From contig CALAKE010000110.1 of the NCBI GenBank assembly GCA_937922775.1, positions 1 to 13,212 on the forward strand: DNA of 13,212 nt, in the 5' to 3' direction. Of the stretch, positions 1-5,722 are shown in pieces. The stretch's first letter is position 1; the number at the start of each line of letters is the position of its first letter. A program made the position numbers and the translations under genes. Below the pieces are notes generated by a model, which worked only from the letters and a program-made list of their open reading frames with translations, did no database searches and had not been told where the DNA came from. Source of the stretch: an uncultured bacterium. Its GTDB lineage: Bacteria; Acidobacteriota; UBA890.

Positions 1-2
1 TC

Positions 3-569
3 AGCAGCCTCGTGCTTTTCATCGCCCCCCAGTGGAATGTTGCCTATTGGACGGGCTGGAGAGTGCTCGGCATGCAGAAAGCCCAGTGGAGCAGCCTCCA
101 CATGAACCTCGGGTTCGTTGCACTCTGCGCCGCGGTTTTCCACCTCTACCTCAACTGGGAGCACATCACACGCTACGTCAAGAACAAGGCAAAGCAGCTC
201 TTGGTTCCGAGCAGAGAGCTCGCGGTCGCGATTGTCGTGGTCATCGCAGTGGTCGTGGGTACGCGCTACGAGCTGCCACCCCTGCAGTGGACGACTGATC
301 TGCACCGGGAATTCCAGTACAAGGTCGCCGCACGTGATGGGCAGCCTCCCCTCGGTTACACCGAGCTGACCCCTCTCGAGACCCTGGCGCAGCTGCTGGA
401 TCTCGACCTCGAGCAAACCCTGCAACAGCTCGATGATGCCGGGTACCCTGCGCAGGGGCCTCAGACGACGATCCTGCAGATCGCCCTGGCGAACCGGGTC
501 AGTCCGCAAACGGTCTACTTCGCGATGGTGGGCGCCGAAGAGGCGGCGCCAGCCCCGGATCGGCCTTGA
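3..569 (+). CDS. DUF4405-type cytochrome b-like membrane protein (5' truncated)
   Basis: This is the C-terminal part of an inner-membrane protein resembling the DUF4405 family, which is related to di-heme cytochrome b subunits. The frame is open to the left edge; the GTG at 12 is internal, since the residues before it (Ser-Ser-Leu) continue a membrane helix, so the true start lies outside. Counting from 12, the motif FIAPQWNVAYW is followed by a Trp/His-rich loop (HMNLG, His30), a helix at about 33-50 ending FHLYLNWEH (His44, His51) and a second helix at about 69-88. His30 and His44 are plausible heme ligands by analogy. The soluble tail (about 115-180) contains two short helical repeats (LAQLLDLDLEQTLQQL and TILQIALANRVSPQTVY) like those at the C-terminus of other DUF4405 proteins. 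The family role is uncharacterised; electron transfer is inferred. The next gene begins about 300 bp downstream. Confidence 0.7.
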   Translation, partial: SSLVLFIAPQWNVAYWTGWRVLGMQKAQWSSLHMNLGFVALCAAVFHLYLNWEHITRYVKNKAKQLLVPSRELAVAIVVVIAVVVGTRYELPPLQWTTDLHREFQYKVAARDGQPPLGYTELTPLETLAQLLDLDLEQTLQQLDDAGYPAQGPQTTILQIALANRVSPQTVYFAMVGAEEAAPAPDRP

Positions 570-865
570 GACACCGCTGAAAGTCGGAATCGACTCCGCG
601 GCGGCTTCGCTGAAGATGCCAGGAGGGCCTGACGCTCAGTCGGTTTTGCCCTCAGGGGGGAATCACAAGCAATCCAGCCGTTTCGAATCGCCGGAAGTCG
701 ACTGGATTCGCCGTCGCCATTGCTGCCCCAGCGCGGATCGCGGTAGCGGCAATCATGCAGTCCGACGACACAGATCTGGGGCCTCGCCGACATCAAAATA
801 CCGAGCAGCGGTCCACGCGGGCCGTTGCTCTTGCTACCGTTGACTGCATGAGAGCTCGCGAAAGA
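570..865. other. Intergenic region with weak terminator-like inverted repeats
   Basis: This is a non-coding gap between the DUF4405 fragment and the DUF547 gene. It holds an inverted repeat GAGGGC (623-628) / GCCCTC (648-653) enclosing a small hairpin CTGA-CGC-TCAG (629-639) that is followed by CGGTTTT. This could be an imperfect terminator for the upstream gene, but the T-run is short and lies inside the outer arms. I see no convincing promoter hexamers. Open frames on both strands here have no recognisable protein character. Confidence 0.3.
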
Positions 866-1795
866 ATGCCCTTTACGACTCCGGGCCGTTTGCCAGTGGC
901 CATGCCGCTCCTCGCGGCCATGCTCCTGATGGGTGCTTGCCATGCTGGCGCCGCGTCCGGCCCCGAGGAGACTGCCGTTGCAGCTTCGTCAGACAATTCT
1001 CAGGCGGCGGATAGCAGTCAAGCGAGTGTGAAGGCGGCAATGGGCCAGCAGTCCCTCAGACAACCGCTCGACATCGAGCTCGAGCCGCTCTACCAGCCTT
1101 GGGAGCGAGTTCTTGCCACTTATGTCGACTACGAGGGCTTGGTTGACTACGAGGGCTTGCGCACGCGCGGCCGGGCCGACCTCGAGGAATTCATGCGGGG
1201 CCTTGCATCTGCAAACCCGCGCAGCATGCGCAATGAGGCCGCACAGATCGCGTTTTGGATCAATGCCTACAACGCCACGGTGTTGTGGCAGGTAGTCGAA
1301 GCCTACCCGCTCGAGAGCGTCCGTGAGGTGGGCGCCCTGTGGGGGCTGGTCGGCGGCTTCTTCAAGAAGGAGAACCTGATCGCCGGCGAAGATCGCTCCC
1401 TCGATGATATCGAGCACGGCGTCCTGCGCGGCAACTACGCCGATGCGCGAATCCATTGGGCGCTCGTTTGTGGTGCGTTCGGCTGCCCACGCTTGCTGCG
1501 GAGACCCTACCTGGCGCATGACTTAGACGCCGTACTCACCGCGCAAGCCCTGGAGTTTGTCGCCCAGGATCGGGGGCTGCGTCTGGATCGCGAGGAGAGC
1601 ACCCTGCACCTGTCGAGCTACTTCGACTGGTACGCAAGTGACTTCGAAGAGGAATCGGGCACTGTGATCGACTACCTGCTGCGATACGTCGCCGACGATG
1701 TTGCTGCCTACCTGCGTAGCAACCGCGACGCGCTCACGGTCCGGTTCATGGACTACGACTGGGCCCTGAACGACCAGGTCAAGGGCCCGAGATAG
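866..1795 (+). CDS. DUF547 domain-containing lipoprotein
   Basis: This is an exported protein of the DUF547 family, whose biochemical function is not established. The N-terminus (MPFTTPGRLPVAMPLLAAM then LLMGAC) has a hydrophobic core ending in a lipobox-like MGAC, so anchoring as a lipoprotein is likely. After an Ala/Ser/Gln-rich linker comes the DUF547 core: YVDYEGLVDYEGL, then AFWINAYNATVLWQV, then GGFFKKENLIAGEDRSLDDI, then the hallmark IHWALVCGAFGCPRL with two Cys, and a C-terminal SYFDWYASDF block. About 309 residues is usual for the family. The frame extends up to 755, but the extension is low complexity and would bury the signal peptide. ATG at 848 is an alternative start; neither it nor 866 has a strong Shine-Dalgarno. 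It converges with the minus-strand gene ending at 1866 across 70 bp with no clear terminator. Confidence 0.85.
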   Translation: MPFTTPGRLPVAMPLLAAMLLMGACHAGAASGPEETAVAASSDNSQAADSSQASVKAAMGQQSLRQPLDIELEPLYQPWERVLATYVDYEGLVDYEGLRTRGRADLEEFMRGLASANPRSMRNEAAQIAFWINAYNATVLWQVVEAYPLESVREVGALWGLVGGFFKKENLIAGEDRSLDDIEHGVLRGNYADARIHWALVCGAFGCPRLLRRPYLAHDLDAVLTAQALEFVAQDRGLRLDREESTLHLSSYFDWYASDFEEESGTVIDYLLRYVADDVAAYLRSNRDALTVRFMDYDWALNDQVKGPR

Positions 1796-1865
1796 CGAGG
1801 CTGGCGCAACACAGTCTGCACCGGCCTATCCGCGACCGCAGCAGGAGAACGTCGAGAGGTGCGGG

Positions 1866-3023
1866 CTAGTACTCCGAAGCGAATTGGATGCGGATCCAGC
1901 GATCCTTGGAGTACTGGGGGTTCGGGTCCAGGTCGACGCGCAGCACTTTTCCATATCGATCGACGTAGACGTCATTCCAGAGGTCCATCTTCCAGGCCTC
2001 CAACTTCCTCGGGCCAATCTCGATTTCCACCAATTCCTTGACCTCGAGCTTCGCCTTCTCCCAGTAGCGGTCGGTATTGCTGATCCGGTCGCGCTCCTGG
2101 CGCAACCATTGCCCCTGGTTGATCAGGCCGGCGGGGCGCGTCCCCATCGTGACGGGAGTAAAGAAGAGAAACTCCTTCTCTGCTTTCTCCGTCTCCCAGA
2201 GCTCCGGGATCACGAAGCTGAGCAACCCGGGATTGCCCATCGCGGGGTCGCTCCAATCACAGCCTTCGCGGTATTCAAACGGATCGTACTCGATTGTGTT
2301 CGTCCTCAGGCCGAGACAGCGCAGACCCGTGGGCAGGTACAAGAAGACTCCGCGGGGCACCTCGACGTCGAGGTCTCGATGACGAGCGATGTGCACGTCG
2401 AAATCCCAGTTGCGCCCAGAAAGTCTCACCTCTTTCTGATAGCGCTCGCCGTCGAAGGTATAGATGCTGGTGCGCAGATCGCTCTGGATCGCCCGCTCAC
2501 CGAGGTCTTGTTGTTCGGTGATGACGACCTTCAGGGGAAAGCCGTAGGCGTTGACGGTCAGAACGGTCTCGACCCTGATGAAGAAGATGTCGGCACCGCC
2601 CTGGCTGAGCATGTCCATGTAGGTCGTGCTGCGCTCGTGGCTCAGCGAGAAGATCGCCTTGAAATCCTCGCCCTCGCCCTCGATATCATCGAGCCGGATC
2701 GACCAAAAACCGATTTCACCGCGGCGCAGCGCGTCCTCGGGACCGATCGTGTAGCGGCGTTCCTCCCCTACTCGATATCCGAAGGCGCGCCGTGATCCTT
2801 GCGCTCCGGACCCCACAAAGGACTCAGCGGATCCGGCTACCGGGGCAAACATGGGAGCGATGTCGACGGCAGCCGTGCGCCCGGGCAAGGGAGCCGGGAT
2901 GCTCCGGGTCGCTACGGCGAAGCCCAAGCCGCTCGAGGCATGCGCGAGTATTGCTACGGCGCTTACAAGAACCAGGGCTGCTCGTGCGAGGGTCCGGTTC
3001 AGATGGTCGGTGCTCGGATTCAA
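1866..3023 (-). CDS. Exported protein of unknown family, paralogue B (TTG start)
   Basis: This is an uncharacterised exported protein of 385 residues. A signal peptide is visible (hydrophobic stretch about 13-27, possible cleavage after AHA at 27-29), then a linker, then a core from about residue 80 to the end. Conserved blocks shared with its upstream neighbour are FGYRVGEERRYTIGP, IRLDDIEGEGEDF, VNAYGFPLK, ARHRDLDVEVPRGVFLYLP, NPGLLS, an AWKMDLWNDVYVDRYGKVLR segment and a terminal WIRIQFASEY. The alternating polar and hydrophobic pattern suggests an all-beta fold; the 'VDRYGKVLRVDLD' ending is reminiscent of DUF3108-like proteins, which is only a guess. It differs from paralogue A by an insertion with two cysteines (C236, C255). 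The start must be TTG at 3023: no ATG or GTG occurs before residue 58, and GGAG sits 9 nt upstream, inside the last codons of paralogue A. Translation is therefore probably coupled. Confidence 0.8.
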   Translation of the reverse strand: MNPSTDHLNRTLARAALVLVSAVAILAHASSGLGFAVATRSIPAPLPGRTAAVDIAPMFAPVAGSAESFVGSGAQGSRRAFGYRVGEERRYTIGPEDALRRGEIGFWSIRLDDIEGEGEDFKAIFSLSHERSTTYMDMLSQGGADIFFIRVETVLTVNAYGFPLKVVITEQQDLGERAIQSDLRTSIYTFDGERYQKEVRLSGRNWDFDVHIARHRDLDVEVPRGVFLYLPTGLRCLGLRTNTIEYDPFEYREGCDWSDPAMGNPGLLSFVIPELWETEKAEKEFLFFTPVTMGTRPAGLINQGQWLRQERDRISNTDRYWEKAKLEVKELVEIEIGPRKLEAWKMDLWNDVYVDRYGKVLRVDLDPNPQYSKDRWIRIQFASEY

Positions 3024-3026
3024 GGC

Positions 3027-4040
3027 TCAGTACTCCGTCGGATGTAGCAGGCGGATCCATCGCGGCGCGCTGGTCCGGGGATGGCGATTGATGTCGATGC
3101 GGAGAACCTGCCCACCGTCATCTACGTATACGGCGCCATGGAAGCGACGTAGTTCGAGGCGCCAGGCCGGGACGGTTCGGTTTCCCAGCGCCACTGAGGC
3201 CTGCTCCACCATTCTGATCTCAGTGGTTTCATAATTCCGCCTCACACTCGTGCGCCCGTTGCGTTCCGCAATGATCCAATCCGCGTCGGGAAAACGGGGA
3301 GTGCTTGATGGAGCCAGCAGCAGTAGCGGTGTGTTCGGGAGAGCACCGTCGACAAGCGCCGGGAGCGCCAAGCTCAAGAGACCAGGATTGGCGAGCGCCG
3401 AATCGCCCTCGGAGGCGGGCAGATACAGGAACAGACCCCTTGGCGCGCTGAGATCCAAGTCACTGTGCCGAGCGACCGGGATTGTGTAGCTGAGCTCCTG
3501 GTCGGGCACCTCGACGCTCTTGTTGTAGCGCTCCTCCTCGGCGTCGTATGCGTAGGCGGTAGTCCGCGGCTCTCCTCGCCAGGGCGCCTCTCCGGATTGT
3601 TCCTCACCTTCGGTATAGCGCAGCTCGAGAGGAAAGCCGAAGCGATTCACTTTCAGCTCACCGTCTACCCGGAAATAGACCTCCTGCGAACCCTGGTGGG
3701 AAATCCCGGGCATCCGATCTTCGAACTCCAGGGTGAAGACAGCAACAAAATCCTCGGCATCGCCCTCGATGCGGTCGAGGCGAATGCGCCAGTCTCTCCC
3801 TTCTCCGTCCAGAAGCGAGTCGTGAGGCCCGAGGATGTAGCGCCTCTCCTCTCCGACGAAGTACCCGAAAGCACGGTCGGGAGCCTGAAGACCGCCAGGG
3901 CCGGCGGCTACGCTCGAGCCGGCAGCTTCATCCATACCGGCGATGAGTCCAACTAACGACACAGCTATCGTCGCCACGAACAGGACCGCTGCAACGGGAA
4001 GGAGCCGCTGCGCCGGGGTCAACGAATATCTCGAGGACAT
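3027..4040 (-). CDS. Exported protein of unknown family, paralogue A
   Basis: This is a 337-residue uncharacterised exported or membrane-anchored protein, clearly homologous along its whole length to the following gene. The N-terminus MSSRYSLTPAQRLLPV leads into a hydrophobic helix (about 13-35) ending near LIAGMDEAAG, either a signal peptide or an anchor. The core then carries FGYFVGEERRYILGP, IRLDRIEGDAEDF, VNRFGFPLEL, VARHSDLDLSAPRGLFLYLP, NPGLLSLALP, VYVDDGGQVLRIDI and the end WIRLLHPTEY. The frame extends to a TTG at 4091, but ATG at 4040 places the hydrophobic helix close to the N-terminus and is preferred. It follows the propeller gene by 107 nt, which may hold its own promoter, and precedes paralogue B by three bases. 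No enzyme motif is visible. A secreted or periplasmic binding or structural role is inferred only. Confidence 0.8.
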   Translation of the reverse strand: MSSRYSLTPAQRLLPVAAVLFVATIAVSLVGLIAGMDEAAGSSVAAGPGGLQAPDRAFGYFVGEERRYILGPHDSLLDGEGRDWRIRLDRIEGDAEDFVAVFTLEFEDRMPGISHQGSQEVYFRVDGELKVNRFGFPLELRYTEGEEQSGEAPWRGEPRTTAYAYDAEEERYNKSVEVPDQELSYTIPVARHSDLDLSAPRGLFLYLPASEGDSALANPGLLSLALPALVDGALPNTPLLLLAPSSTPRFPDADWIIAERNGRTSVRRNYETTEIRMVEQASVALGNRTVPAWRLELRRFHGAVYVDDGGQVLRIDINRHPRTSAPRWIRLLHPTEY

Positions 4041-4076
4041 GCTGGTATACCGTCCTGACTGTTCGGGGGAGCTTCC

Positions 4077-4107
4077 CTTATAGAGTGCCAACCTGGAGGC
4101 TCCAGGT
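4077..4107 (-). promoter_or_regulatory. Perfect 7-bp inverted repeat near a possible -10 box upstream of paralogue A
   Basis: ACCTGGA (4091-4097) and TCCAGGT (4101-4107) form a perfect dyad with a 3-nt spacer. On the minus strand a TATAAG hexamer (4082-4077) follows, about 37 nt upstream of the ATG at 4040. The dyad would then cover the -20 to -35 region of a possible internal promoter, which would make it a candidate operator. The -35 hexamer itself is poor, and no T-run follows the stem in either direction, so an intrinsic terminator is less likely. This is inferred from sequence only. Confidence 0.35.
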
Positions 4108-4147
4108 CCACGTCATGGCGGGGGTAGGAGTTCGAGCGGTGTCAGTT

Positions 4148-5149
4148 TCATTCCGCCTCCTCACCAACTACCGCCAGCCGGTTCCCGTCGGGACTCACGG
4201 CCAAGCGGCTGATCCCGTCAATGCCGACAGCAGCCAGATCCGCCACTTCCCGCCAACCCGCCTCATCCCCAGGGGTGAGCGAGAAGAGCGTAGATCCCGA
4301 AGCCATGAGGATTGCCCCCTCGCCAGTCCAGGCGTAGTCCTGGCTTCCTTCCAGGGCCACACCGGCCACCTCAGTCTCTCCGGAATCCGGGTCGATGGTC
4401 TCGATGACCCCGACCCGCTCGCTGTCACTCGTCTCCCAGTGAATGAATGAAGCCAGGCGGTGATGAGGAACCTTGTGGATGGAGCGACCGATGTCCTGGG
4501 CGTAGATCTGAGCTGCTTGCGTACCCGTCACGGCAATCTGGAGGGTCGCCGGTGAGCCCAAAACGAACAGTGCCAGAGTCTCTGCGTCGATCCATGCGTG
4601 GTATCCAACGGGCATAACAGAGTGGAGAATCACCTGCGGGTCGGAGCCCGAGAGGTCGAAGCTCCACAAACGTTGCGTCGAGTCGGCTTCCACCCGAATT
4701 GCGCTGAATCGATCCCCGCCGGGCATCAACGTGGCGGAGTATTCACTCTCTGAGGCCGTGCGGGTGAGGTTTTCGCTTTGGCCGCTGGAGAAATCGTAGC
4801 GGAAGATGTCTGCCTGGCCCGATTCATCGATGGACGTATAGAGGACGTAGGCGCCGCCGGGTCCGAAGTGAGGCTGATTGTCGTAGCCGGCCCTGTCGGT
4901 TATGCGAATAGGGTTGCTAATGCGGATTTGGCCGCTCGATTCTTGCAGGTCCATGACCCAGATATCGGTGCCCGGAGCCGCCTGGGCGAGTGCCAACGGG
5001 GTGGAGGGCAAACCATCTGCAGATGAAGAGAGGGGCATGCCAAGGGCCGACACCGAAAGAACCATGATGACCGCCGGCAGCGCCACCCTGGTCCTCCGAG
5101 CACCTCCGGTGAAGACCCTGAGAATTGGCCAAGACTCGGTGTTTGTCAT
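4148..5149 (-). CDS. TolB-like (PD40) beta-propeller exported protein
   Basis: This is a 333-residue exported beta-propeller of the TolB/PD40 type. An Arg-containing n-region (ARRTR, 17-21) is followed by a hydrophobic stretch (about 22-37), consistent with a signal peptide. Propeller blades are visible as PD40-like repeats: YDNQPHFGPGGAYVLYTS (about 89-106), a second block containing SEYSATLMPGGDRFSAIR, and a C-terminal RLAVSPDGNRLAVV. Between them lies a conserved-looking segment VGYHAWIDAETLALFVLG. Such proteins usually act as protein-interaction or ligand-binding scaffolds in the periplasm; the partner here is unknown. An in-frame extension to 5473 would overlap the divergent regulator and adds no signal peptide, so ATG at 5149 is chosen. 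It is the first gene of a probable minus-strand operon with the paralogue pair downstream, and is divergent from padR. Confidence 0.82.
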   Translation of the reverse strand: MTNTESWPILRVFTGGARRTRVALPAVIMVLSVSALGMPLSSSADGLPSTPLALAQAAPGTDIWVMDLQESSGQIRISNPIRITDRAGYDNQPHFGPGGAYVLYTSIDESGQADIFRYDFSSGQSENLTRTASESEYSATLMPGGDRFSAIRVEADSTQRLWSFDLSGSDPQVILHSVMPVGYHAWIDAETLALFVLGSPATLQIAVTGTQAAQIYAQDIGRSIHKVPHHRLASFIHWETSDSERVGVIETIDPDSGETEVAGVALEGSQDYAWTGEGAILMASGSTLFSLTPGDEAGWREVADLAAVGIDGISRLAVSPDGNRLAVVGEEAE

Positions 5150-5194
5150 GTTGAGAGGCCCCCATTCGTTCAGCAAAACCATATGTTTCGCGCG

Positions 5195-5204
5195 TGTGTA
5201 CACA
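5195..5204. promoter_or_regulatory. Perfect 10-bp palindrome in the divergent intergenic region
   Basis: TGTGTACACA is a perfect palindrome 46 bp upstream of the propeller start codon. Its TGT...ACA outer bases resemble the dyads bound by winged-helix regulators, including PadR-type proteins, whose adjacent gene would make it a natural candidate. The spacing is tighter than the ATGT-N8-ACAT pattern described for PadR, so the assignment is speculative. Confidence 0.3.
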
Positions 5205-5236
5205 GACCATGCTACCAGTGGTCCTTTCGGTCCACC

Positions 5237-5287
5237 GTAACGCTCCCCCTCAAGTGGCTTGAAGACGAGCTGCCTTGACAGCGTTAC
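5237..5287. promoter_or_regulatory. Nested inverted repeats and a TTGACA box between the divergent genes
   Basis: GTAACGCT (5237-5244) is matched by AGCGTTAC (5280-5287), an 8-bp perfect inverted repeat. Within its loop lies TCAAG-TGG-CTTGA (5250-5262), a second dyad. A consensus -35 hexamer TTGACA (5275-5280) points toward padR and abuts the right arm, but no good -10 hexamer sits 16-18 bp downstream. Together these are candidate operator and promoter elements for the divergent pair; I can support the symmetries directly, but not the function. Confidence 0.35.
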
Positions 5288-5318
5288 ACCGCAACAGTCA
5301 CACTTCCATCGATAAACG

Positions 5319-5384
5319 ATGGGAACGATTAGAGGCAACAGTGCGAGGTATTCGAGGCAGCGATGGGAGTGATTCGAGGTAGCA
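5319..5384 (+). repeat. Three tandem 22-bp direct repeats spanning the padR start
   Basis: Three consecutive 22-bp units start at 5319, 5341 and 5363. Units 1 and 3 match at 17 of 22 positions, units 2 and 3 at 16 of 22. The shared core is ATTCGAGGCAGC-like (5328, 5350, 5372). Every unit begins with a start codon (ATG, GTG, ATG) and contains GAGG 5 nt before the next unit, so units 2 and 3 each look like a start preceded by a Shine-Dalgarno. The third unit's ATG is the padR start. No further copy is present on either side. Confidence 0.75.
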
Positions 5385-5707
5385 AACAAAACGAGTTTCT
5401 CCCCGGGACTCTGGACATGCTCCTTCTCAGGACACTGATGCGGGGCCCCATGCACGGGTATGGCATTGCCCAATTCATTCGGCAGCGATCTGACGACGTG
5501 CTGCAGATTGGCGAGGGCTCACTCTACCCGGCGCTGCAGCGCCTGCAGGTCAAGGGCTACATCAGCGCCGAGTGGGGTCTTTCGGAAAACAAGCGTAGGG
5601 CTCGCTTTTATCGCCTCACACGCAAGGGCGAGAAGCAGCTCGAGCTCGAGGTCGAGTCGTTCGATCGCGTAATGGAAGCGATCGCCCACGTCATGCTCCC
5701 CGGCTAG
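5363..5707 (+). CDS. PadR family transcriptional regulator
   Basis: This is a 114-residue PadR-type winged-helix DNA-binding protein. The family signature is clear: LPGTLDMLLLRTLMRGPMHG (about 13-32), then YGIAQFIRQRSDDVLQIGEGSLYPALQRL, then GYISAEWGLSENKRRARFYRLTRKG. The C-terminal helix (about 92-112) would provide the dimerisation arm typical of the short subfamily. Its stop is 15 bp before the ADOP permease ATG, the usual pairing in which the PadR protein is thought to regulate the permease. The start is fixed as the first available in frame: an in-frame TAG lies at 5330-5332 with no start codon between. GAGG at 5354-5357 provides the ribosome binding site, and both lie within the 22-bp repeat array, so autoregulation or translational control there is plausible. 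Confidence 0.93.
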   Translation: MGVIRGSKQNEFLPGTLDMLLLRTLMRGPMHGYGIAQFIRQRSDDVLQIGEGSLYPALQRLQVKGYISAEWGLSENKRRARFYRLTRKGEKQLELEVESFDRVMEAIAHVMLPG

Positions 5708-5722
5708 ACGCGGAGGAAACCG

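Noticed and set aside
515..943. Minus-strand open frame of 142 codons covering the first intergenic region
   Set aside because: Overlaps two real genes at its ends, has no ribosome binding site or recognisable features and low-complexity composition.
1124..1159. Near-perfect tandem 18-bp repeat in the DUF547 gene, encoding VDYEGL twice
   Set aside because: The protein segment YVDYEGLVDYEGL appears to align without a gap to the usual YVD..G.VDY..L of DUF547 proteins, so it is not an inserted repeat; the similarity is probably coincidental or local convergence.
1884..2795. Long plus-strand open frame (303 codons) opposite paralogue B
   Set aside because: It is antisense to a gene with a signal peptide and a homologous neighbour; composition is typical of GC-rich complementary-strand artefacts and no domain is recognisable.
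4041..4091. TTG at 4091 as start of paralogue A
   Set aside because: ATG at 4040 places the hydrophobic signal segment close to the N-terminus and the added 17 residues have no leader character.
5150..5473. N-terminal extension of the propeller gene (108 more codons)
   Set aside because: It would overlap padR and the repeat array on the opposite strand, is not similar to known leaders and would bury the signal peptide.
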